DNA of 64,000 nt from Botryosphaeria dothidea (GCA_011503125.2 WWBZ02000010.1:434001-498000), one strand, 5' to 3'. Shown: positions 23,214 to 35,276, counted from the first letter of the stretch. A program made the numbers and translations. Notes: generated by a model from the sequence alone, not told the origin.

Positions 23214-23979
23214 CTACTCCTTTGTGTTTGGATCCTTCGATGCGGACGCTCGTTGTTGAACTAATGCCATGAGGCTTAGCTGGTTACATTTTTCGCCTAA
23301 GCGGCTGATGAATTCTTTGATCACTCCAAGCCCTGGTTCTGAAAGAACGCCTTGGCCATGCTCGAGTACCACACCTGTATCTACAGGGCCGCCACTGTCG
23401 CCGTCAAGTTCATACATATGACCACTCTGTCTCGACTTCACCCAACACGTAAAATGATAGTCGACCTCATCTTCCAAACTATCAGGAGTATCGGTTTGAC
23501 CCTGCCAAGCAGCCTTTTCATAGATGGAAGCAAGTTCCTCAGAGTTATTCAGAAGCGCTGAGCGATTCTTCGGTTCCAGATCCAGAAGCTGCGCCAGGAT
23601 ACTTCCATTGACTTTCGTCACTCAGTTAGCAAACACATGCAGCAAAATCTCGCTCGAATTAATGCCCACCGATTGAGTTCTTGTCGAGGCCGTTAAGAAC
23701 GGCATGAAGGACAGCGTAGAGACCGCATGCATTGTCGATCGTTTGCTCAAGCCATATAACGTTCTCGTCAAATCCCTCTCTCGCATCATGGGATATGTAG
23801 GTCTCCAGCGTTCGAAAAGTCAGAATGGCGGCAACCGCTGAATCATCGGGCGTATCGATATCGACCACGTCGTTAACGATAAGTGAAGGCGGAGCTCCGA
23901 GCTCTCGAATTAACGATGTGAATATCTCAGGGTCGGACTCGAGTGGGAGAAATCGTGTGGCGTACTGTTTCGTACTCAT
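23214..23979 (-). CDS. Ubiquitin C-terminal hydrolase (UCH, peptidase C12)
   Basis: Two exons are inferred, 23979-23670 and 23620-23214; the 49-nt intron (GTGGGC to ACTGAG) restores one frame of 238 aa, close to the 220-240 aa of Yuh1/UCH-L3 proteins. It starts MSTKQYATRFLPLESDPEIF. All active-site positions are visible: Q79 in EQTIDNACG (oxyanion), nucleophile C85, H159 in VDYHFTCWV and D176 in YELDG. A variable acidic loop lies near residues 36-50. The enzyme class removes small adducts from the ubiquitin C-terminus in cytosol or nucleus. The start is the ATG beside the conserved first strand; an upstream ATG at 24045 is less likely. It looks intact, unlike most neighbours. Confidence 0.85.
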
Positions 23980-24045
23980 CTTTGTCTCTGCTGAAAGAGG
24001 GGTTCGGGCGGGGCTAGATGCTTCATATAGCCGGTAGCTCGACAA

Positions 24046-24499
24046 TCACGTGATAAAAATCATCATCTGACTGGTAATACCTAAGTAGGTACAGCAGGAT
24101 ATTAGATTGAATGGAGATCAATTAAGAAATCTTCTGTACTTCTTAGGTTTACCATGTCCGCAGACGAAGATGATGGTTGCATATTTGCAATTGTTGGCAT
24201 TCCGCGGCGCGCTGCGTGCGCACACTGTATATCTGCTTGACCTTTTGTTTCTAGCCACCTTTGCAGCGAGCGCTTCGTTGCGCTCAGTAATATCGCCCCA
24301 CTGCGCAGCAGCGACGTCCAGCGAGCCGCACACGCAACATAAGAGGCAACGCAAGCAAGGTGTTTAGAAAAAAAGGCAAGCTAGGGCGTCTGGCGGACGC
24401 GCCCGCGCGTAGCCTTGGACGGCTGGGACGGACTACAAATTATTACATCAAACTCAATAATATATCTATAAGACCAGAAAGAGTATTCTCCGCACTATT
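24046..24499. other. Intergenic, no gene recognised
   Basis: Short frames only. Contains the 3' flank of the ankyrin gene and the upstream region of the UCH gene. Confidence 0.4.
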
Positions 24500-26822
24500 T
24501 CATGATGTCCTTGCACATTGCTGCAAGTGATCAACTGTCAACTCATCAGCGCCACCATCTATAGCAAGATCAATCACAGACTTTCCTAGGTTTGTCAGAC
24601 TATCCCAGTAAAGCCGAGGACCAGCCCGTAGATAGAGCTCATGAATGACCCCGACAAGATTCCAGGACGCCGCAACGTGCAATGCAGTCCACCCCTCGTC
24701 GTCTGTTGCATTAACATCCACACCCGAACCGAGCAGAAGCTTGATGGTGTTCATCTGATCTGAGTTGGGAATATCGGGAGAAGGGCCGGCAATTGCCAGA
24801 TGTAACAGCGGTGAGCGCCTCAAGCCAGTCGTCCTGACCTGGTGCACGTTGGATCCATAGGAAATGAGAAGCTCGGCTGCCGAATCCCAACCATACTCCA
24901 CACACCAAGCTAGAGCAGATCGACCGCGCGAGTCAGGGTTGTCAATGACGTCGGCTATCGTTCGGAAATGATGTGACTCCTCAAGTACGTTGCGCACTGC
25001 TTCCAATCTGTTTTCCGAGTACAGTAGTGCCGAATGAAGCCTGGTGAATCCAGACGAAGAAGTTTGTTGCCACCAAGTATGTTCAAAAGAGTCACCAAAT
25101 AGTAGTGCAACTTGACTCAAATGAGTAGGATCAAATGGACCAGAGCGAGGCTGCATCGCATGAGTTACGATGGTGTTGTCAATCATCGTTTGTTTTGGCG
25201 TACTGCACATAGATCAGTATATAGGCCTATTGAGTATAGAAAGCCGCGGATCGGTACTCACTTTCCAATTTCATCCGTCCAGTCTTGGCTTGCACCCAGG
25301 TCGAGTAAAGCTTTACACATATCGTAAGCCGCTACCGGTCCTGAGCCTCGCCAACAGTAGTAACTTGCGTACTGGGCAATTCAATTAGCTGCACGTCCCA
25401 ACTGCGAAGAAACATACCCACATAGAGAAGCGAAAGACCATATGGGTCTACGGCATCCAACAAAGCAGGCTGAGATTGAAGAATTACTCTCAGCTGGTCG
25501 ATTTGTCCTTCTTGAACAACAATGAAGACCGGAGAGTCATATGTCATTTCCATGGGGATCCTACAATAAAGTATTTGCGACGGATAATGAAATATATCAC
25601 TGCACATTTGGTCCACAGAGCTCGTTAGTGAGTCGGAATATAGAGCATCTATGATACAAGTGAAAAAAATGGGGGGGGGATGAACTGTGAAGACCAGATG
25701 GATGATATTTACCTGCATCGTTGAGGTATGGACCGCCACTAAAGGCCGGTATCTGCCATTGTACATTTCGAAAAGGCTTGAGAAGGCTGCTGAGAACAGC
25801 ATCCCCAATGTCGTTTGCGCCGAACTTATTCACGTTTGCCGTCAACCCCAGTTTCATAAGATGGTCCGCCACATCACGAAAGCAATTTCCTTTTAGAGGT
25901 ATAACCTCTTGCCACCTACTTGCTTAGTTTTACTCTGCCTATTATTGGAGTTTACTCACATTCTGTCATTGATAGACTCTGGAAGGAAAAACAAGCATCC
26001 GCATCCGTTCAACAAGTTGGCCAACTTTTGGTATCTCTGGCCGTAGCCAATCCAATGAGAGATATTGCGAGACAGTTCTGTACTGTCGAAGTGACCACGT
26101 TTCGATATGACATCGACCAAGATCGAATCCTTGCGAATAATTTGGTGTAGCTCGTAGAAGAAGAGCATTAGTATCCTCCAACGGATTCGATCAAGAACTC
26201 GGCGCGATTTAACAGTCAGTGTGTTGGTGTACCTTTCCGTTAAAAAGGCTTCAGGATCGTTGTAGTTGCATGCACTGAAGTTGATCTCTCTGCTCTCAAA
26301 AAAAGAGGCCCAGTTCTTCTTCCAGTTCTGAATGTCACCAAGAACCTCGCAAGGTAGTTGGACATCCTCTACTCGAAGCGTTTCGAAGTTCTTGAGAATG
26401 CCAATAGACTTGGAAGTTGAAACAGTCTGGAGAGAATTTCCAGCAGCTTCCTGACTGGTAATAGATGTCGAAGGCGTGGAATGCACTTCGAGTGCGCTTG
26501 TGGGCGAATAAAATCGTCCGAAAGGAGACTGGATAGCGTTAGGTGTCGCACAGTCATTTGAGGTCCTGGATTGCCGCGAAATCCACTGCAAATTGCGATG
26601 TGATTTTGAGGAGAGAAAAGGCAGCGATGATAAAATCAGGGTGACGAACTGCCTATCGTTAGCGTTTTGCATTTTCAAAGGACGTTGCTTTACTTCATCG
26701 CTTTCCAAAATATCGTTTATAAGAGCGGAATGTCCCGTTTCTGACAGTCTACTGTTAAAAGCCCCCATTTTCATTTGCTTAAACAGCAGGAAACTGAGTC
26801 GTGAGGGGTTTTGAAGAATCAT
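24500..26822 (-). CDS. Multi-exon ankyrin-repeat protein
   Basis: Five exons are inferred: 26822-25960, 25915-25713, 25560-25418, 25331-25262 and 25202-24500. Most junctions have good donors (GTGAGT, GTAAAT, GTATGT, GTGAGT) and keep the frame. The second-to-third junction does not, so a one-base error, a mutation or a missed site lies there. The N-terminal half is unassigned (NISHWIGYGQRYQKLANLL, then FRDVADHLMKLGL, then PAFSGGPYLNDA). Ankyrin-like units start at DPYGLSLLYVAAYDMCKALL and include SRGRSALAWCVEYGWDSAAE and EGWTALHVAASWNLVGVIHE. It resembles fungal accessory ankyrin proteins; partner unknown. The start is uncertain (26927, 26822 or 26771). Confidence 0.6.
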
Positions 26823-27660
26823 GGCGCCAAGGCGCTTATTATGTCGCCAGCAGGTAGCGTCTTGGTAGCTGCTAAAAGACCAAAAGAAGAGATTACGGCA
26901 TATTACACTGTGCAGCTGTGGTCGCACAGCAACATCGACGTAGGTGGCGCCGGCGAGCGTCTAGTGAAAGTGAGGCACCTAAATCGGAAGTGCAGGGGCT
27001 ATGATAGGACGGGGCCGCAGTGTGATAGGGTCATGATGGAATCTGTGCTTGATCAGTCGGGATAATAATGAATGTGACTCGATTACTTGATTCTGTCGGC
27101 GCTTGTGGCGTTGGATCCCAAGGAGCGCGCCAAGGCACTAATTTCGAGTTCTCAGAATTAGCCGCTTGGCGGTGTTTGAACCCTGCCACCGTTCACATGA
27201 CAACCACTGTCAAAGCCGCTACAGGCCATGATGGAGGGAGGTGGGAAAGATAATTATTGAATAAGGCTGGCAAACGAATGGGTATGATGCTCTTGCCAAG
27301 CCTTGCTTGTTAAGCCAGTCTTTGCCTTAGTAGTAAAAAAGTCTACATATGCACGCAAACGGAGGTGTCCGTTAGTGCTCATGGCCTCTAAAAACACCTC
27401 TCTCCATCAGGATACTTCAGATCCATCGCCAAGACGAAATTCTAAGCATGAGCCGCTTTTGGATATTGGGTCAATGCATCGTCTGGATTCTGCGGTTATG
27501 TTCTATCTGAACTTATTGCCAAGGGAAGCCTTGCTTTTATATCACACCATTTGCGGCCAAGTATCTTCGTAGTATGACCGAGGAATCAAAGCATTTAAGA
27601 GTGAACACCTCTTCACCTCGTGAGACTGTGTAAATCAAACTCATCTCGAATCGCATCAGT
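26823..27660. other. Intergenic, no gene recognised
   Basis: Divergent promoter region between the ankyrin and nuclease-like genes. A frame at 27379-27572 (MASKNTSLHQDTSDPS) is possible but has no supporting signature. Confidence 0.4.
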
Positions 27661-28557
27661 ATGAGTGTGATCACGACCCCCCAGCTCCGCTCGCTTTATT
27701 CCAAAGCCAAGAGAACGGATCTTCCCGAATCATACAGCACTGAATTCTTCACTTATATCCTCGGCATATATTTCTCAGATCGTGCTGTATGGAATATCGC
27801 TCCGGAAGTCCCTCCCACTGACGACCCCAAGGAAAGGAAGAGAGTCGACCTGGCCGTAAAGTTCTTCGAGAATGAAACGTACAACACGAAAATCCTTTGC
27901 TTTGTAGAAGCAAAAAGGGCTTCCGCAGCGCCTGGATACCTCATCGAAGGAGAGGAGCAGATGTTTACCTACTGCCATCGCCATTGCCACTGGAATAAAG
28001 TCCCATATGTTTACATCATGATGACAAAGGGCGCCATGGCGAGGTTCCTTATATACCATCGTGACGAAGATCAATTCAGAGGGATGTTTGAGGCTGATGA
28101 CCCCACCAGTGGCCCGAATTCCGATCAATTCCATGACCCAGACACTGATGCGGGAGGGAGCTACTGGGATGCTGCATTGAGAACGATGAAGACAAACCCG
28201 AATGCCGTTCCCGTCAATCAGGCACACGAGAAGCAACATTACATGGGGAAGACCCAGCTGCCCAAGGGAATCATCCGATCTAAGGAAGACCCAAGCTGTC
28301 TTGTAGCGACTGTAGGGAAAAAGTGAGTCAGTTACGGTAAAGACTAAAGGAATCATGTAAGGCTAATTACTTATAGGCAGCTGAAGATTGTGCCGGCCAA
28401 GTACTTTTGCTGGCAGAGATCTTACTTTTTGTGGGATGGCGAATCACTCGTGTCTGTAGAGAGAGATTACCTTCCGCATGAGACCGCTATCTCATTTCCA
28501 GAGGAGAATTTGCGAAGACGGATTACTGCTAGGGGATGGGAGGAAGTTCCTAAGTAA
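27661..28557 (+). CDS. PD-(D/E)XK nuclease-like protein
   Basis: Two exons are inferred, 27661-28322 and 28377-28557; the 54-nt intron runs GTGAGT to TTATAG and the joined frame is 280 aa. The core reads RKRVDLAVKFFENETYNTK then ILCFVEAKRAS, giving D63 and the E83-x-K85 pair of the PD-(D/E)XK fold on adjacent strands, followed by a helix with EGEEQMFTYCHRH and a strand VPYVYIMMTKGAMARFLIY. This matches small fungal PD-(D/E)XK proteins found in accessory DNA and in some spore-killer proteins. No kinase domain is fused, so it is not a Spok-type protein. DNA or RNA cleavage is inferred from motif only. Looks intact. Confidence 0.65.
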
Positions 28558-29136
28558 ACTCTTAACCACTACGCCGACCATCTCTTCTGTCATTGTTTCG
28601 TTGGGGACCACGCTGAGACACTTATTACTTCCTCATTCACTCTCGAAGCTTTGATATTCCACTCTCGTTCGGATCCGCTACTTCCTCAAGCAGCATATAT
28701 CGCGCATTTGATGGAATGTATGGATTGTAGTTGAGGCTATAGGCCTGGAGTGACTCTCCCCTTATTTAATTTATTCACATATTCTTTTAAAACCATTGAC
28801 AGATTAGCTCTGATAGCTCACTTAATGAGAAGAGCTTGATAATTGGGTGTATGAGTTCCTTAATCGGACATTCTTTTGCACGCACTACCTCTATTGGTAT
28901 TGCTTACAAAGGTAACTATTTAATAATTTTAAATAAATAAAGTACGAAGACCCTTTTCACTGGCTTAACTTGTTTATGAGCTTTAAAATCAAGATTTTAA
29001 CTGCGCTCTTGATTAGTGATAAGCCTGAAATCAGCTTCTAGTATTCTTTTTAAGTAGGGTTCTCGCCTCGAGAACCGTATCTCTGGCCTTTTTTAAAAAA
29101 ATTTATCATCGAGCTGGAACTTTGAAATTGAAATGC
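28558..29136. other. AT-rich intergenic stretch
   Basis: Strongly AT-rich (for example TTTAATAATTTTAAATAAATAAAG near 28920) and stop-rich in all frames, as expected for decayed repeat or 3' flanks. No gene seen. Confidence 0.5.
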
Positions 29137-31156
29137 CTAAAAGACCTCGTGATGTAGTACTGATGCCGAAGAGGAAAACCACCAAAATAGTCGCCCGCTC
29201 ATAGTTATACAAACCGAACTTGCGTCATCAGGGCAGTTATTATCGCAAATGAAAAGCTCCTTGACATGACTTAGAGCGTTATAAGATGCCATCGTCCAGT
29301 GCAAATGCTCGTTCTCGCTCACGGCGTACCTTGGAGAGTTTGAAGCTTTATCAACTCGCCACTGCCCCAGCACCTTAGTCGTCCCATCCTGGTATGATAC
29401 CAGAACGCCGATAACAGGACATTCTGGATGACCGTTGTCTGTACACGTTCGGAGCGAACAAGCACCAACGAGCTCGGCCTCTGAGTAGTACCATTCGTAT
29501 CCGGGAGCTCCAGCTGGGCCATTTAGATCAGAGGGCCACGGTGGGTCAGGACAGGTTCGCCTTCTTGGAGCCATGGGGCACTCCACTGCCACTACCAGAT
29601 CTCGAACTGGCGAGGCTACGCCTAGATCGTTGAAGCAGAGGGCAGATATGTGTCCATCATCCGGGTCTTGGAGAGAGTGAAACAAATACGCGGAACGATG
29701 AGACGGCGGTACGTATGGCCCGAGCGTGTGGTATTTTCCGGAACTCATTTGGATCTGCCTTAGTCAGTTACTGATAGATCGAAACGAAGATAGTCTGACT
29801 CAACTGAAAGAATTGGGCGTCGTAAGATCCTGTCTCGTGTATCGCGTACCCAGACTCGAGAGACTTTCTCTCGTTCTTGGAACGGTAAAAAGATATAGAC
29901 CAGCCCAGGGAAATCCTCCGGTTGCGGCAAAAAGCCATTTTCAGTCCATGGAGTACACGAAACCATACCACCAAAACGACAGCAAACAGTAATTCCAGCT
30001 ACGTTATTCCTAAGATCGACGTATTTCATACGCACTCCACTTTTAGCGCTCGGGCTGAGATGACAAAACATTCGATCTACGGACATATTTGGAGGGTTCG
30101 GCGTATCCCACGTGGAAAATGCTTGATCCAGCCCACGTGGTATAATGTCTTCTACAAGAAGTGGCTATGTTGTATTAGCCTGGTACGTCTCAGGCTTGGC
30201 GGAAATTTACCTTGAGTCGAATCTGAAGCGGGTCTACAAAATGGCGGTACACCTTGTACCAGGAGAGGCCTTTGCATGGAGCGGCGTTCTGGCCGTCCTT
30301 AAGGAATTGAATTTCCGTGATACCACGCTCTCCTTTGTAAACAATCAGTGTTTCCGGGGGCGTTCCTTTCCGAGGCGCATCAGATATTTGGTGGATCCCG
30401 GATATGTAACGAACACCCCTAATTTCAATGTACGTGTACTCGATGGCATCTCCAGGATTGAATTCCGTCAGGCGGCGTTGAAATCTGAGCTCGGTGCTGC
30501 GAAGAAGCGATACTAATGGCTTCACTTGAGACAGGATTAGTGCGGGATATTGATGTAGACAAGGCCACGCGTCATCAGCGATACGCAAGCGCAATTCGGC
30601 CGGCAGCTTGGAGACCCCTTCTAGTAAGTACGGATGTGTCGGATCCTTGTATGGAGCCCCGTCTTTGTCAAAAAAGACACCGTCCATGGCAAAGGACTCC
30701 CGGAACCAGATTTTAGCTTCCTCTTCCTTCCTTCGTTTGCTAAGTTGCATGTCAGAAGCCAAAGAGACCCCGAGATCCCAGATGGTTCTATCGAAAAGGA
30801 CTGCTCTGTCGAACAGCCTCACAAGTAGAAGGACACAATGCTCGTGGACTTGAAAGACTTTTCCTGATGTGCTCTGTACCGAACAACCCTTCCGAAAGCA
30901 TATTCGGGCGTCTAGAGTCTTGATCGTAGCATGTCCATCCACGACATCAATGCGATGAGTCCCATCTAAATATACTTCTTAAATTAGATCCAAGAGTTGT
31001 CTCATTGCCAGGAGATAGATTACCTGCCCGGAGCTTGTCGTCACGTTCGCTTGAACGGTAGCATAGGAAACACTCGGACGGATTAATGACTTTGAGATGT
31101 TGCATACGGCCGACAAAGTTACAACTTCGCAGCAGTGTAAATGCGGTGGAGATCAA
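29137..31156 (-). CDS. F-box-like hypothetical protein
   Basis: Four exons are inferred: 31156-31024, 30965-30211, 30164-29805 and 29754-29137, all in phase, giving about 621 aa; the last donor (GTTGAG) is weak. The order is a Cys-rich start (SECFLCYRSS, then RICFRKGCSV), then FQVHEHCVLLLVRLFDRAVL, then an F-box-like helix (GVSKLPAELRLRIADDAW near residue 165), a strand-rich middle and an end TMSGRLFWWFSSSASVLHH. Many uncharacterised Pezizomycotina proteins share this order. F-box proteins recruit substrates to SCF ubiquitin ligases, but only the short LPAEL segment supports that here. Start could also be the ATG at 31105. Confidence 0.55.
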
Positions 31157-32214
31157 AAGAGTAAGATAAGTTGTGATTACAACTACCGGAGAAGGATGAC
31201 GGGGCTCGCTTAACGTTTTAAGCCACCGACGGTAGAATGATTAACCTGAGTGACACTGAACAGCCACTGGTCTGCTATGGATCCTGGGATGCAAAATAGC
31301 TCACGCCAAAACTAACCGCAAGGGAAAGTGGCCCGCGCAGGACTAGCCTCCAGCACTGCTGTTGTAGGTTACACATGCATTTTAGTATTTTACGCGTCGA
31401 TCATCTGCGACGTGCTTTTAAATTCTCTCGCTATAGATTGCATTGGGACTGTAAACTACACGTCGCTTTAACTTGGCGGCTGTGGTCCTCGGGCCCTCCA
31501 CCCTCTATTACGTAACATAGTCGGATGCGCGACGTCGAGGTTTTCTATTATCCCGCCCTTCTTTTCAATATTCTTCCACTGCATGAATTTCGTGCGACCG
31601 AGGCTGAGCACATGGCGCCCCCGTCCGCAACTGTATTTTCCTCCGTGTGGCGACATTGCAGCCTCTCTCGGCATTGGTGTTACACTTGGGCTGCCATGAC
31701 GACTCGAATAGGGTCATCGGCCTCCCATGCGATTGGTATTAGTCTCGTCGAGAATGTCGCGGGCGGCGTACCAGGCAGACGACAGCGCGGCTAGGCAGCG
31801 GCTAGGCTTCGAGGTTTAGATAGGAGGCGGAACGGCCCGGCCGGGCCATAGCGGTCGGATGATGGCGCGAAGGAGGGAGTTCTGGGTGACGTGTCGCGCG
31901 TCGGCCCTAAGCAACTGCGGCCGAGATCGGGGCAGCGGCAGGCGCTCGAGCGGGGGAAGCGGCGGATTCTAGTTGGGTGGCGGCGCTGTAGATCTCCCGC
32001 GCCATCCCTCGCGTCCATGTCCCCAACCTCCTCCATTATCTCAACCTCGCTCCCCAGCTCTCTCCATCTGGCCTTCTCCTCTCCACCTCCGCCCATCAGC
32101 ATCCATCGGGGTTTCTCCATCATTTGACTAACTAGCGTAGTTGAGCGCCGTCAGCCATCGTCCTGTCGCTTCCTCCCCCTCGATCGATAACATGTCAGTC
32201 CTCTTCCTACAATC
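31157..32214. other. GC-rich intergenic region, no gene recognised
   Basis: Frames near 31525 and 31790-32127 lack signatures. A possible first exon with ATG at 32191 (MSVLFLQSS) overlaps the shared upstream block that follows. Confidence 0.35.
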
Positions 32215-32248
32215 GAGTCAAGGCTGCTCGACCGAAAGCCTAGAGGGT
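32215..32248 (+). promoter_or_regulatory. Shared upstream block, copy 4
   Basis: GAGTCAAGGCTGCTC (32215-32229) is followed by AAAGCCTAGAGGGT, the same pair seen upstream of the PPxY-family genes. Here it lies upstream of the RING-patatin gene. The first word recurs at 32521-32535 without the second. Confidence 0.4.
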
Positions 32249-32303
32249 AGCAGGGTAGGTTGCGGCATTATTGCGCCTCGACGAGACAAATGGCTGGAGG
32301 TCT

Positions 32304-32490
32304 ATAGGGGCCTGAAAGGGTCGCCGTTACGCGGATCGCCACACATTCTCGCAGTATGTAGAGAGATACCACGAGCAGGTTGGTAGTACCTGGCGTGTAG
32401 GGGCCTGAAAAGGTCGCCGTTGCGCGGATTGCCACATGTTTTCGGGCACGTAGAGAGATAATGTAAGCAGGCCATGCTTCGTATACCTGG
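32304..32490. repeat. Two tandem units of about 93 bp
   Basis: GGGGCCTGAAA begins at 32307 and again 93 bases later; the units share GGTCGCCGTT, GCGGAT-GCCACA and GTAGAGAGATA. Differences are mainly transitions. The pair lies between the two copies of GAGTCAAGGCTGCTC. Confidence 0.7.
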
Positions 32491-35276
32491 CACAAGTATT
32501 TTCTTCTTTCGGAGAGCGCGGAGTCAAGGCTGCTCGGAATTTATCAACCGCCCGCATACCAAGATATTACGCGTACTTCTAAGCCCTCGACCACGCAGCC
32601 CGAGACGGATTCGAGTCTGGCGCCGTCAAAGGCGGATATCCGTAAGTACAAGCCGACCGATGAGCGGCGTGGACTCTTAACTAAATTTTCCCTACTTTTC
32701 TATCAGCGCCCTTCGACGCTAGCGTCGCGGAAGCGAGGTTACTAGGCGATGTCGGTGCAGCTCTTCATGAGTTAGCGCGCGACCCCAGGGACCTATGGCC
32801 GACCTTGCTGACTCGCTTCCGCGAACTCCGCGTCCTCGGCCTCCAGAAGCACGACAGCCCCGAAGTTCGATCAAAGATCCTTCGGAGGCGAATAGTCGCC
32901 ATATCCGGCTCCACACACGCTGACCGGCGTGCATCGCGCACACTACTGTCTGCCGGTCACTCAATCGCCTTTTTTGACTGTTCGATCGAGAACTTCTGCG
33001 CCGGAGATGAGCTGTTTGACTTCATTAAGTCGTCTCGACCCGTCGGCTTCTCGTTGAAGGAGTTTCCAATGCACCTTGGGGAACTCCTTAACGTGATGCC
33101 ATCTCAGGCCTGGCTATGGCATACCATCGCGCCGCTTGTTGCATCAACACTATTCCTTGCTACGTACCCACCGGAATCGCATTGTGAGCAATCCCTCCTC
33201 CCCCCCCCCCCCCCCCCCCCCGCTGCCCATTCGTCCCAGAGCTGACTCATCGCTCGTAGACTTTGACCCTGCCACCGTCTTCTCCCGCTTCTACCGCAGC
33301 CGATGCGAAACGGCCATGATAGAATATATAATTCACCAAGACGTGCGGAAGAAGTTCGTCGCTGCTGTAAGAAGTGATTTTATTGCTATGTTCCGCACTC
33401 TTGTCTCCGGGGAAGGGAGCACGGCTGCGCGCTTGCATGTAGACAGACTAAGGACGCTTCCTTCCTTGTGCGAGCTGAAGAGCCATCGGGCTTGCTTCTG
33501 TTGCTTGATGCGAATGCCAGAGAGAGTCCTTACCTGCGGTCACACATTCTGCGACACCTGCGTACAAACCTTCGGAACTCCATCTAGGTCCGAGAAATAC
33601 ACCTTCATGCTCGACTCCTGCTTGCTTTGCGGAGAGTCCGATAGCAGCGCCCTATTCAGCTTCGTGCCTCCTACAGCTGGCATCAGGATCCTCAGCCTGG
33701 ACGGCGGGGGCATCCGCGGAGTGATAAAGTTGGCCATCCTCAAAAAAATCCATAGTGAGTTCTTACGCTTTCGTCTCCCGTTTGCAAACTACTTCGATTA
33801 CGTCTGCGGTACCTCTGCTGGTAGGTCATTCTTCCCCCGCGTTGGCTGCGCTGTTGAAACTAATTATCGCAGGCGGTCTAATCGTTCTCGGGCTGTTTCT
33901 CATGCAATGGACGCCGGAGCAATGTCTGGACAAGTTCGAAAAGCTGGCGGCCCAGACCTTCAGACGCCCTGAAAGACCAAGCTCCTTCTCGCGGCTTCGG
34001 CAGACATTGTTGTCGTACGTAAAGGATTGTAAATACGAGTCGACCACGATAGAGGATACATTCCGCACTCTAGCCAACAACGCTCCAACCCAGATGTTTA
34101 ACCCACTCAGGTCCGAGACAAAGGTAGCAGTGACCACCACCACCGCAAGAGAAGTTCTTCCGTGCCTGTTTGCAAACTACAATGGACCCTGTCGGCCTCA
34201 GGGAATCGGCTACCAGATCGTTCGTGCAAAGAGCCCTAAGGACGACGTCCTCGTTCATGAAGCGTAGGTCTTCCCCACCAGATCTCGATATCTTGCTAAC
34301 AAAGCATGAAGGGCTTCGTGTACCTCTGCTGCACCATGGTAATAGAGCCAGGCACTTGCTAAGACGCATGCTAAAAATCAGCAGGTTCTTCAAGCCGAAG
34401 GTGCTCGAAAATCTAGGCACGTTCCAAGACGGCGGGCTACAGCACAATAACCCTTTAGGAATCGCCCTCTGCGAGTATCGATACATCTGGCCGGACAAAG
34501 GTGAACCTGATTTCGCTCTGTCGGTAGGATCTGGCACCAACTTCAATGACGCGCGTGCAGTCTTCGAGCCTCAATCGCCCGTTCAAGATGGAACACTGCG
34601 CCGCCTGTTCCAATCGTTCATGCGGAATACTGACGGGGAAAAGGCGTGGAGAAATTTCATCAATTCGCTCCCGGAGAATCTCAGACACCGATATCATCGT
34701 CTGAACATTAATATAGAAGGCCAAGAACCAGACATTGACGATGTCTCCTCTATGGAGCGTTTAAAGAGCCAAGCAGAGCAGTATATTGGCTCCTCGCTTA
34801 TTATAAACCCGGTGCGGGAAGCCATGTTTGCTTCAATGTTCTACTTTGAGCTGGAGGACATCCCGCTATATCGTGATGGCTCGTATCAGTGCACTGGGGT
34901 AATATTCTGCCGGATGAACCTTTGTAAGGAAGCAAGAAAGGCCTTCTACGAGGACCTGATATCATCCTCATCTTATTTCCTTGTAGATGGCCGGCCGGTG
35001 CGCTGCGCTGAAACTATCCCAAGGGGGCTACCATTGTTCAGGAAACGTATAGAGTTCAAAGCCCCGGATATGGACTACCAAGTGTCAATCACAGTCGGGG
35101 GCATGCAAACCTCACACTACATCAGCGGCTTGCCAAAAACGCTCAAGCAACTCATTTCTTGCCAAAAACTCGATGCTCCTTTCGGACGAGTGAACCACCA
35201 GTGTTTTGGGAGGCGTCTGCCTGCGCTACCGCTGAAGCGTGGGCGAGGAAGGCCAAAGAGCGGTGAATTCTTTTAG
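32466..35276 (+). CDS. RING-type zinc finger / patatin-like phospholipase fusion
   Basis: Five exons are inferred: about 32466-32641, 32707-33183, 33260-33820, 33873-34263 and 34352-35276. All junctions are in phase; the first intron has GTAAGT and a CTTAACTAAA branch point. A zinc cluster CFCCLMRMPERVL-TCGHTFCDTCV precedes the patatin domain, which shows LSLDGGGIRG near 33700 (oxyanion loop), CGTSAGG across an exon junction near 33815 (G-x-S-x-G nucleophile) and FQDGGLQHNNPL near 34430 (catalytic Asp). Patatins hydrolyse membrane phospholipids and are recurrent effector domains of fungal NLR-type systems. The true start is unresolved: no in-frame ATG lies in exon 1. Otherwise it looks intact. 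Confidence 0.7.
33200..33221. repeat. Homopolymer tract of 22 C
   Basis: A run of 22 cytosines lies inside the second intron of the RING-patatin gene (33184-33259). Its length is likely variable and could be mis-called. Confidence 0.85.

Noticed and set aside
27661..28557. Spok-type spore killer
   Set aside because: Only the nuclease-like part is present; no kinase-like or coiled-coil domain is fused and the length is too short.
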